Positions 55,751-64,000 of a stretch of DNA of 64,000 nt are shown here, in pieces (within the stretch, counting starts at the first letter, position 1; each line of letters starts with the position of its first letter). The notes under the pieces are model-generated. The model did not search any database. It was given only the letters and a program-made list of their open reading frames with translations, and was not told where the DNA came from. Source of the stretch: Massospora cicadina (taxonomy: Eukaryota; Entomophthoromycota; Entomophthoromycetes; Entomophthorales; Entomophthoraceae); contig JAKSZP010009201.1 of NCBI GenBank assembly GCA_022478985.1, positions 363,802-427,801 of the forward strand, written 5' to 3'. The position numbers and the translations under genes were made by a program.

Positions 55751-57181
55751 GAAAAGCTTTCTTTTAGTGCCCAAAGTCACTTTTGAGCGATTTTAAATTT
55801 AAGTTTTATTTATTCACAGCCGTCTGCCCAAACCTATTCTTTGATGTCCTTGGCTCCGACGCCTGCCACCCCAGGTTTTGTATGACCAGTTGGTCGCAGG
55901 GCTCATGGCATATGGCACTCAGCCCAAACTCATCTTTGCCATTCCATCTGGTGCGTAGCGCCTTGCTGCTCCTCGTGCAACAGCCACCATCATAACCACC
56001 ACCTACCATAGCCCAACAAATCCCACCCCACGCTAGTGTAGCTGCAGCGCCTGATCATTTCTTTTGGGCTCAGGTCAATAATAGTAGGCAGATTTGTTCC
56101 CTCTACTTTGGCCTCGACCATGAAAAAAGTGTGCCCTCAGGCCAAGTCCGCTGCTGCGGCTTCTGAGCCCCCTCTGGAGGTTCAGTATGGGGCGCTTTGC
56201 TGCCCCTCCCACCCTCCAATCTCGTTCAGTGGGCCCACATGGAAAATCAGCCCCCCCAATAAAACTCCAGCCTCACTCTCCCACCTAAATCTACCCCAGC
56301 CAATCAGAGAAATGCTTGGACCACCATTGGCACCCATGCAGCTGCCCATTCGCCCAATCCCACCCACCCAAATTTGAACGCCACTATTCCAGTGAACTAG
56401 AATCAATGGGATCTATTGGCTGAGACTGACGAATCAGGTAATTTCCTCTTTAGTAAGCATACAGGTCAACCTCTCAGCCAAGGCAATTATGGGTGGGCAG
56501 AATTTTTCCTTCCCAACTTCGATGAAACCCCTACCCCTCGCCATTTTGCTCCTCTGCCCAATACAGCCCCCTTCCAAAGTGACCACCAGCTCGCCTTAGC
56601 TGCAGTGGCCTCTCCTCAGTGCCTGAAACTACGCACCACGGTGGCCCAGTCAGTGGCTCAGCTCCAGCATGGCCTGCCTACCCTCTTCTTCCCCCCAACT
56701 TCCCTGAATCTACCTGCAGTGACATCTCAAAACTAATTGATGATGCTGAAGTTGCTGTTATGAATGTCGCAATGCTTGCTTCATTCAACCCCTCAGCCAA
56801 AATCACCTGCCACAGTATATCCCTTTTCACCCAAAATCCTGAAGCCCAGAAAAAGCTGAAGTTCTCCTTGCAGCTTTTATTGAAACACTTTCTCATCATT
56901 ATCTTGATGAAGAAGTTGAAAACTCCTACTATGCTGACCTCCACCCCCACTATACAGATGCCCCAACGCCCTGGCTCTCTGCTCTGATCCGGTACACTAA
57001 CCAACATCCCTTGAACGAGGCGGGTCTTTTTGAAAACCAACCCCCCGACCCCTCTTTCACCCTCTGCCATGGTGGGTTAGCGGTTTCTTCTTCCCACCTG
57101 GTTAGTAGTTTGTTTTGTCGTTTTGAGTGTAGTGATTTGGTACTGTCCATCCCCTGATCGGCATACCTCAAATAAATTCGA
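55751..57181 (+). mobile_element. Retroposon H, copy 2 (uninterrupted)
   Basis: 1.43 kb flanked by perfect 15-bp duplications. Coding-like on the plus strand but frameshifted. Pieces are 56108-56377 (Pro/Ala-rich), 56416-56736 (YGWAEFFLPNFDETPTPRHF), 56739-56870 (DDAEVAVMNVAMLASFNPSAK, SLFTQNPEAQKK) and, in another frame, HYLDEEVENSYYADLHPHYTD to 57070. The 3' end CCTCAAATAAATTCG has AATAAA about 10 nt before the boundary and no poly(A). The last two protein blocks are conserved in H1. Confidence 0.75.
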
Positions 57182-57196
57182 AATATGAGTATAAGG
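57182..57196 (+). repeat. Right target-site duplication of H2
   Basis: AATATGAGTATAAGG, partner of 55736-55750. Confidence 0.85.
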
Positions 57197-57367
57197 TACA
57201 AATAAAATATTGATAGATTCTTTAAATAACTAGAAGAATATTAATTCTACCTCCATCTCAGCGTATATATAAATTAGACTCCTGTTGGTCTAACTGACAA
57301 CGTTAGATCAACTTTTACTATCTCTCACACAGGCTGCACAAAGATTTATACAATTACCATTGGTGTG

Positions 57368-58574
57368 TGTCACTGTTGAGGCTGCAACTTTTTTACTAAG
57401 TCATTCTTCAGCAAGTTGAATGAATATAAACAGCCTTTAAACTGTTAAGGTACTGGCGACCAGTTCACTGCAGTAGTGGGCAAGGGCTCTTTTATATTTG
57501 AGAGCGAGAAAAGAAATTTTCAGTCAGGTCAAGGTGACATCATGAGCGATAATTTTCAAAAAAATGAAGTGATAGCCTGAGAAATAATTAATTCCCGGCT
57601 AAGTTAAATCTAGTATGTTAGGACAATGCTGCCACCATAATTCCCTATCTAAAACTTGACCCTTGATATACCGTTGGTCCTAAAATAATTTTCATCCCTT
57701 TGGTGAAAAACAATAAGTAAATTAAATTATGACAATGAGAGATTTTAAGATTTGAAAGTAAATTTACAAAATATGGCATTCATCTGATTTCCAGAGTAAC
57801 TCAAAACCAAGTTGTGAGGTGCATCATAGAAGCACCATCACTTGAACCTGAAATTTAGATGAGGATTACCACATTGGATGATCAACCAATATCAAAAGAG
57901 AGTACAATGGTAGAACCCAGAAGTGGGACCTAGTACAAAGGCCCCTGAACATCTCAGTTAAGGGTAACCACTATTATATGGAGTTCACATACAGGAGTTA
58001 TCACAAGTGGACAAAGCTATTAAAGCAGTAGTCAGAAGACGTATGACAAAAGAACCTTGAAGAATCCTCATATTTACACCCCCAATCCCATTTATAGTTC
58101 AATATCACCTTTACTTTTTTATCTTGAATTTCCCATAAATTATAAAATTATTCGCTTTTTATCTTAATAAAAAACCATTCTAAGGAGTATCAAGTCTATC
58201 CTTTTTGTTTGAACTTGTGTTGTATCAAAAAATTAATCGCCAGTAACCAGTCTAACATTAACCAATTTGGAAGAGGACACTCTCTGTTTAGGTATCTTAT
58301 GATTTAAACCCCAAGGAAGAGATTGGAAAGGTTTCCAGTGAGTCCAAAGGGCCAATGTATGTCAATTATGAATAAGAATGTCAAGAAGTTTACCATGGGT
58401 GCAGACAGTTTAACCAATTGATCAATGTATAAGGGGTAGAATCAAAGAATGATTTGCTTGGTAAGAGCAATTGTGATGTTAGCATAGGTGCCTGGTGCCA
58501 AATCTGTACATAGTTATCCCCTGATCAGTGAGTCAGCCTTTAAAGATAAGTGAGCCTAGGTTGGCACACTGACT
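57368..58574 (+). repeat. Third G-family LTR, plus strand
   Basis: TGTCACTGTTGAGGCTGC...GGCACACTGACT, about 1.2 kb, similar in reverse to 37241-38484 and 43556-44453. It is followed by TTTGGTGTTAGTGC, a mutated form of the G primer site, so it is probably a 5' LTR whose internal region is lost. No matching 5-bp duplications were found. 57197-57367 to its left is unassigned. Confidence 0.8.
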
Positions 58575-60174
58575 TTGGTGTTAGTGCAATGCTCCTTGAA
58601 GTTGCCTTGATCTACTTGGCAATTGTTAGATTTGCTCCAGGCATCTGTGAACATCTGTATCTTGCTATAAATAATTGCTCCTTATCTTTACAGGGAAAAT
58701 ATATGTGTACTTTTTCTTTCTGAGGTAAAAAATGGAAACTCCAAGCCAAAATGCCATTTTTCTACTTTGATTTATTATAATTACCACTTTAATTAGCTGG
58801 GAAGTCTTAGGTTTGATTTTTAATTAATAACATTGCTGCTGTGGCACAAATGAGGCATTTTGAACTAGTAAAATAATAATAATTTGAGTTTTGTATTCAG
58901 AACAAAATTTTCAATAGACACCATAACTTAATCTTAGTAAAAAAATGACCTAAGATTTTGTCCTACTTTAACCAGAATTTTATATTGAATCATCTTAGAT
59001 TGTAGGAAACCTCTGAGCTTACTAAAGGAATTTCTAAAGCTTGTATTTTATTAAGTCTTTTGCTTTTAAGAATAAGAACTGACTACGTTGAGTGATCTAT
59101 TAATATTTTATATGTTCTCAGAAAAATTTTAGTGACAAAACTCTTTCTTATTTTAAATAAGATATCTTTTTGAATTTTAATCCTAAGATCTTGATAAGAG
59201 CTTATACCTATGAGCTATCAAGGGTGATATAGATCTATATATATATAAATCTAAACTATGATTATTCATCCCAAAATGACTATGTTCTTATAACCGTATT
59301 GCCAATTTCTACGCTTTGCTTGCTCTTTATAATTAACCAGATGATTCTGATTGATTTTTTCAGCTTTTTATAATTTGATGATTAATTATACTCTTTAAGA
59401 TTTAACCCACTTAAAAACCTAAATTTTTAAAAGAATGAAATTTACCACCGCTGACTTGCCACTCAACGTTTTCCCAATTATTGGTCTCAGCAAAGCCACC
59501 TTCTGCTCCATTATGGTGTAGCAGCACTCCACCTCTGCGCTTTTTGCCCTGTGGAGAAACTTATTTGAAAATAATTGAATAGCCTTCCCAACACTTCTGG
59601 ATACTTTGTCCCATCTATAGATTAGCGCTCCACCTTACACATGTACACTTGAATATCCCTCAACTATGTGCCCTTCCTCACCACCATTTATCTTTGGCTT
59701 CATATAACCTATGGATGACTATTCCCATACATAAATAAGGCGATTATTGAACTTGCCACCCCTGCTTTTGTACCACTGGATTTTTTGACTGTTGCATATT
59801 GGCGCTTAGGCATCAGATTTCAAGTAGAAGTTGCTATGCTATAGTTATAATGTACTGTTGGATGACAGTAGCCTTAAGAAACTTGCAAAAAATACACTTA
59901 TGGTAAGAGAAATTTATTATAAATAAAGAGCGCAAGGTAGTATTTCTTACTGCTAAAGGCTCAACGGCTCACTATGCTATCCTCTTTTCATGCTTAATTT
60001 TCTCCAGCAATGTAGGAAAAAAGATACTCTTACCATTGAAATCCCGCCACAATATGCTTTTTCCACTAGCATTCTTATTGGTTCATTTTTATGTATAATA
60101 AGCAGCACTCCAAAGTGGTAGACCAAAGAACAAAATTATCTAAATTGAGCTAAGTGAGCAAATCACAAGGTCTA
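58575..60174. other. AT-rich non-coding region with a relic of H
   Basis: No gene readable. A short (TA)n run is at 59232-59248. 59430-59560 resembles 815-927 of H1 (ACCACCGCTGACTTG..., CCACCTTCTGCTCC, GGTGTAGCAGCACTCCACCT), so it is probably a third, old H fragment. The rest may be host spacer. Confidence 0.45.
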
Positions 60175-60196
60175 TGTATGGCTTAAGGATGACATA

Positions 60197-60415
60197 ATAA
60201 TGGAAATAAACACCAAGGATAAAGCTGCATGTCAAGAGGCCAAGAAGGTGAAGTTGGCAGGCCTCCCTGACCTTATATATGCCTTGGATCAATGCTGGGT
60301 TAATGTGAGGTATGCTCAGGTTGGTCCTATGAATGTAAGAGAAGTTCAGTCCTGTATAACAGCAGGTGCGTTAAAAAAAACCAGCTTTGCAATTGATTAT
60401 GAAGTTTTACTTTGA
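60197..60415 (+). CDS. U3-encoded reading frame of L
   Basis: 73 codons in U3. The series INTKDKAACQEAKKVKLAGL, then VRYAQVGPMNVREVQ, parallels A (INAKNKAGRQEVQKVKLQAL, AKYAQVGINEVQNAQ). Peptide-level conservation despite DNA divergence suggests it was once translated. It ends at a TGA where A continues to the TATA box. Confidence 0.45.
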   Translation: MMEINTKDKAACQEAKKVKLAGLPDLIYALDQCWVNVRYAQVGPMNVREVQSCITAGALKKTSFAIDYEVLL

Positions 60416-60637
60416 TTTCTTTGTAAACAGGGTCTAATAACCAATTAGTTTAAAAAAATCCCAGCTTGGGTCAGTCTTGCCTACAATTGATAACACAATT
60501 TTAGTCAATTACCAATTATAGTCTATTGCCCAATGGAAGTTTGTGCTTATTGGTGCACCTTGGCTTAGCACCAATTCCATTGATTGATTGTTCCCCTGAA
60601 TTTCATAAAATTTAAATTCTCAAGCCCAATCTCTCTC

Positions 60638-60648
60638 GTTGGTTGACT
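60638..60648 (+). promoter_or_regulatory. Self-primer motif in LTR of L
   Basis: GTTGGTTGACT. Against the primer site at 61074-61086 it has two differences from perfect complementarity, and both would be G-U pairs. Confidence 0.6.
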
Positions 60649-60679
60649 TACCCATAATAAATAACCCTTCATTACTATA

Positions 60680-61330
60680 TTTTTATAGATGTTATCTTGG
60701 AAAAACTTGTGTTTGGACCTTTTTGAAGAGGTCTCATGCAACGTTAGTTGTTTAATTTTAACAACTGTAAATCTCTCCGCTCATGCACCGTTGGGACGCC
60801 CAAGTTCCCTACAACCTGTGACACCTAAGCACTCCAGCTAAGAGCACCACTTTGGTATGAACTCCACTTTGGGGTTCACTTCAACCTTTTTGTTAGTTCA
60901 TTTTTGGTTTATACTATCTACCTCTAACCACCCTCGTCTTAAGTTATTACAGCTTAAGCGCCCTCTGTGGAGCTCTATTAACTTTATTATTAACTACTAG
61001 TTCCCTGACGTTAAGCCTGTGCACCATGCACTACCTCTCTGGGAACAGGAGAGTTATAGACACTCTCCTTACATTAGTTGACCAACAACTTTCTTTTTCG
61101 TGCATGGACTTCTTTCTGTGTGGGAATTTCTTAAAGTGAAAATGGTGTGTGCCAGCTGTTGGCCACAGCCGCGGTGGGCTCACTACTGTTTATCTTTTTT
61201 CTGAAGGTTGGAGCATCTCAGCGTGATTCTTTCTACCCTCTGACTGGAAAGTACCTACCCTTCTTGCTTGTACCCAGTGGATACAGATGCTTCAATATCC
61301 AAAAGTCGTGATTCCCCAACTTTCCGCCAA
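60680..61330 (+). pseudogene. LTR-spanning leader frame of L
   Basis: Starts at an ATG shortly after the RNA start motif (MLSWKNLCLDLFEEVSC; A has MLLHMILCADPFVEVSC). After frame changes it encodes FIFGLYYLPLTTLVLSYYS, GNRRVIDTLLTLVDQ across the primer site, and PLTGKYLPFLLVPSGY. Same domain order as A: Cys-containing N-terminus, two hydrophobic stretches, aromatic C-terminus. At least two frameshifts and one stop. Confidence 0.5.
61074..61086 (+). promoter_or_regulatory. Self-primer binding site of L
   Basis: TTAGTTGACCAAC immediately after CTCTCCTTACA, identical to that of A. Confidence 0.82.
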
Positions 61331-61446
61331 AATTAATAAAAGTGACTCAAATAAATTTTTCTTTGGCTCCGCATTCAGATGGTGCAAGAGGTATAAACGA
61401 TGTCAGTCCTGGTGGTGATGTCCTTGGATAACGTCAGAAAAACACA

Positions 61447-62138
61447 TTGCTAAAAATGGGAATAAGGTCATTTATGACCAAAAGCGCGTTTTATAATGAC
61501 ATTGCCATATATACAACAAAACCATATTTCTTCTCTTATAATTCAGATATGAACCCCGTTTCAAAGTATCAAATCACCCCAGAGAACCCACGCTTGACCA
61601 CCACGATGATCCATGGAACCCAGGAGGTGGAAAAGGAGTTCAATCACAATATATAAACGTATATAAAGTTGCTGAAGTTATGTTGGGATATGTGGTCTCA
61701 GTAGTAAGAGTGGCCAAATATCTCTCTCCATTCTATGATGCAGAAACGTACCCTAGGGGTATGTTAGACCGTGATGAAAATTTTTGTGATGAAGTGTTGG
61801 CATTTTATATCATAGATAAGAATCATTAGGGATATTTTTTATTAACTGCCCTTTCTATCGCCTTCAGGTAAGATTATCACCACTACCTTGGTGGATACTA
61901 TAGCCTCTGAGAATAATATTGACCAAGACCTAACCAACTACCTTGAGCTTAGTTGCTTGCCAGGTGGTATAGTTAGGGGAGGGGCTTCTCAAGGTATTTC
62001 CCCCTGAAGGTACTATATTTAATGGATTATCAAGTTTGCAAGTATCTTTTAACGGACTGTTAACAAGCAATCAAAAACCTTTTGTAGCCCATTATTATGG
62101 AAGTGTAATGGTGGCGAAAGTTTGACGTCAGTACCAAT
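61447..62138 (+). pseudogene. Pre-protease and protease region, L
   Basis: 61459-61656 matches 12592-12967 of A (YTTKPYFFSYNS, QITPENPRLTTTMIHGTQ). Then GYVVSVVRVAKYLSP covers the empty site of the B insertion. The protease begins GYFLLTA and VDTIASEN; the DTGA of A has become DTIA. The GGASQG loop (SCLPGGIVRGGASQG) lies near 61955-61995. Confidence 0.75.
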
Positions 62139-63000
62139 TTGAGAGACAATACCCTATCCTTAACATTAAAGAATGGTCATATATGGATTGTTCCTTTGAC
62201 TGAGTCTAATTTTCAGGTTGATTTTCCCCACTGGCCCAATATCCACACTCTCAGTCTCGCTCCATTGTTGGAGCCCTCACTGAAGGTACATTTACCTTCC
62301 TGTTTGGAGGGTCTGGAATGTTCGTTTGATGTGACTTCAGCCAATGAATTACCTTCTCATTCAGAGTTTGATTGCGATTTCAAGCTCACAGTTGATATGG
62401 TGCATATATCTTCCCTGATTTACCCTTTAACCGTATGGGAGAAAGCATCATTAGATGTGTGGGTCAAGGAGAAGTTAGCCAAAGGCGCGTTTTTTAAACC
62501 TACCTCCCCAGTATGCTCCCCACTTCACTTTGTGGAGAAAGCTGATGGTACCTTGCACCCTTGCGCAGATTATGGAAATTTCAACAACGTCACAGTCCCA
62601 GGTTTGCATCCCATCCTGGTGACTCACAGATTGCTCACTATGTGGATATGGCAAGAGTCTTCTTCAAGCTTCATTGTTTAAACGCGTTTAATTAGATCCA
62701 TATCGAGAAGGGCCAGGAGTGGCTAACCACATTCCGTGCCAGAAAAAGGAATTTTCTAATCTTGTGTTGTGCCCTATCTATCTTTCAACGCCTATTGATG
62801 CGACTTAGAGGGACCTGCTGGTATATGCGCGGTTGCCTACATGGGTGATACCCTGGTGTTTCCCCTGATCATGATTCACATGCAGTACACCTTGGCAAGT
62901 GGTGGAGCGGTTAAAGTCAGCCAATCTTACGCTGAAGAACAGTAAGTTTGAATTTTTCAAGTCCCAGGTCACCTTTTTGCACAACGTCTTGTTTGACTAA
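62139..63000 (+). pseudogene. Reverse transcriptase, L
   Basis: 62139-62681 is open and includes the RT spacer (VPLTESNFQVDFPHWPNIHT) and fingers (KEKLAKGAFFKPTSPVCSPL, VEKADGTLHPCADYGNFNN). After a frame change come the palm and VAYMGDTLVF, where the catalytic box YMDD has become YMGD (62838-62849). Thumb pieces follow to 63000. Confidence 0.9.
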
Positions 63001-64000
63001 GGACACATGATAACTCCAGACAATGAGAGGGCGATAAGTGAGTGGCCCACCCCAACTTTGGTCAAGGAATTGAGGAGTATTTGGGGACATGTACATTCCT
63101 CAAGAAGTTCACACTGAATAATCTGAAGTGGCAGCGCCCTTGTATAAGACGAGTGGGGAAAAAAGCTACAGTAGTCCCCCATTTTGAAGGATGCTTTCAA
63201 GCAGTAAAGTGCACTCAGTTGTCCACATCCATCCTTCGCCATATTAATTTTGAAAAGAATCTCCTTGTGTCTACTGATGCCTATAACTTCGCCATAGTGG
63301 CTGCCTTATTACAAGTAGGTGAAGATGGAATAGAGTCATCTAGTGTGACTACTTTCTAAGAAGAAGTCTCTGCCTGAGTTAAACTGCGCTGTTTATGACA
63401 AAGAGTTATTAGCAGTGGTGGAGGCGTTGACTAATTGGTGCCATCGCCTGCATGGCTCTTCCCAACCCTTCCGCATACATACTGATCACCATGTATTACT
63501 GTATTACCACGCACCTCATATCTTGACCCCATGAAAAACCCGCTGGCAAAAACCCTTGCCCAATTTTACATTTCCTTATGAGATTATTAATAGCAAGAAG
63601 AATGGTTTGGCGGATGCTTTGAGCTGAAATTCTGCATTAGCTTTCAATCTGAAGGTGATAGAAGTGCATAATACCCAGTTGATGATTCCACTGGGTAAAA
63701 TTGTGTCTCAACCTCCCTCTTCCTTAGCCCATAGGCCAGCGCTCTCTCCTATGGATAATGCGGAGGAATACAGGATTTCTAGAAAGGTAGTCATTTCTCA
63801 GCCGTTGTTAGCTAAATATACTATAATCCTTGCTAAGAGCGCGCTGAATCAGAGGATCTAACCAGGTGTCATCATGTAAAGGATGAATGGTGTGTTTTCA
63901 GGGGCGCCTATGGGTTCCTGATGGACCACTTATCCTGGAAATCATATAGGACCATCATGACGGAATCACTGTTAGTCGTCCTAGGGAGGAAAAGTCTATG
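63001..64000 (+). pseudogene. RNase H and linker, L
   Basis: 63042-63359 holds the connection and LLVSTDAYNFAIVAALLQVGEDG (TDAS is TDAY). Then SLPELNCAVYDKELLAVVEALT, IHTDHHVLLYYHAPH and KNGLADALS (about 63360-63625) in shifting frames. 63655-63861 is the linker (EVHNTQLMIPLGKIVSQPPS; A has EVHNTKLMITPVRLISTSHF). The integrase lies beyond the window. Confidence 0.9.

Larger units (their letters stand above)
60175..61073 (+). repeat. 5' LTR of L
   Basis: 899 bp, TGTATGGCTTAAGG...CTCTCCTTACA. The U3 frame is at 60197-60415. A TATA-like AAAATTTAAATTC is at 60606-60620 and the RNA start motif at 60638-60648. Clearly diverged from the A LTRs in DNA but similar in the encoded peptides. Confidence 0.87.
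60175..64000 (+). mobile_element. Element L: A-family chromovirus, cut by window end
   Basis: Plus-strand relative of A with 5' LTR, self-primer site, leader frame, protease, RT and RNase H, continuing beyond 64000. It lacks the B insertion and so preserves the empty site (AAGAG at 61706-61710). Like A, it has only about 1.1 kb between primer site and RT spacer and no typical gag. Confidence 0.9.

Noticed and set aside
59232..59248. (TA)n run as a possible origin or scaffold element
   Set aside because: It is a short microsatellite with no supporting motif.
1..64000. CRISPR arrays, bacterial operons, tRNA or rRNA genes
   Set aside because: No regularly spaced short repeats, no Shine-Dalgarno-led gene runs and no cloverleaf or rRNA-like sequence were seen. 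All strong signals are eukaryotic retroelements.

Overview
This window looks like the repeat compartment of a large eukaryotic, probably fungal, genome. Almost all recognisable coding sequence is decayed Ty3/Gypsy LTR-retrotransposon DNA. There is no operon, no tRNA or rRNA gene and no intact single-copy host gene. A fungus is my inference. It rests on chromodomain integrases combined with Tf1-type self-primed reverse transcription, as in Schizosaccharomyces Tf1, and on heavy nesting. Fish also carry related elements, so the host is not proven.

Layout. The names A-M are mine. 1-383 is the 3' part of an A-type LTR (M). 775-22290 is an unclassified retroposon, H1, with 17-bp target duplications. 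It was split first by D (14604-21812, +) and by A (928-14060, -); A was in turn split by B (5375-12586, -). 23.0-34.1 kb is a decayed minus-strand element, I, split by C (25295-31360, +). 35.36-36.44 kb is the 3' end of a B-type element (J), and 36.65-37.24 kb is a lone gag fragment (K). 37241-55738 is element G (-). Its 5' LTR was split by F (44454-55428, -), and F's 3' LTR contains a solo LTR (44919-46094). H2 (55751-57181), a second copy of H, landed on the right edge of G. 57368-58574 is a third G-type LTR. From 60175 to the window end runs L, an A-family element on the plus strand cut by the window.

Most insertions are fixed by 5-bp target-site duplications: CATTT for A, CTCTT/CTTTT for B, TATCC for C, GCTAC/GCTGC for D, TTATA/GTATA for F, ATGAG for G and GCATC for the solo LTR. 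Related copies preserve the empty sites of B (at 61706-61710 in L) and of F (at 38179-38183 in G).

Two retroelement classes are present. Chromoviruses A, B, J and L have a primer-binding site (TT)AGTTGACCAAC complementary to an 11-nt motif near the predicted RNA start in their own LTR, so they look self-primed. C, D, F and G (and perhaps I) share a tRNA-type site, TGGTGCTC. The most unusual feature is that the chromoviral LTRs look protein coding on both sides. A reading frame after the chromodomain runs through the polypurine tract into U3. A hydrophobic, multi-pass reading frame starts in R, crosses U5 and the primer-binding site (encoding LVDQ or IIDQP), and reaches the leader or gag. Two other oddities are a collagen-like Gly-X-Y tract in the gag of D and an antisense coding region of unknown function between integrase and the 3' LTR of F.
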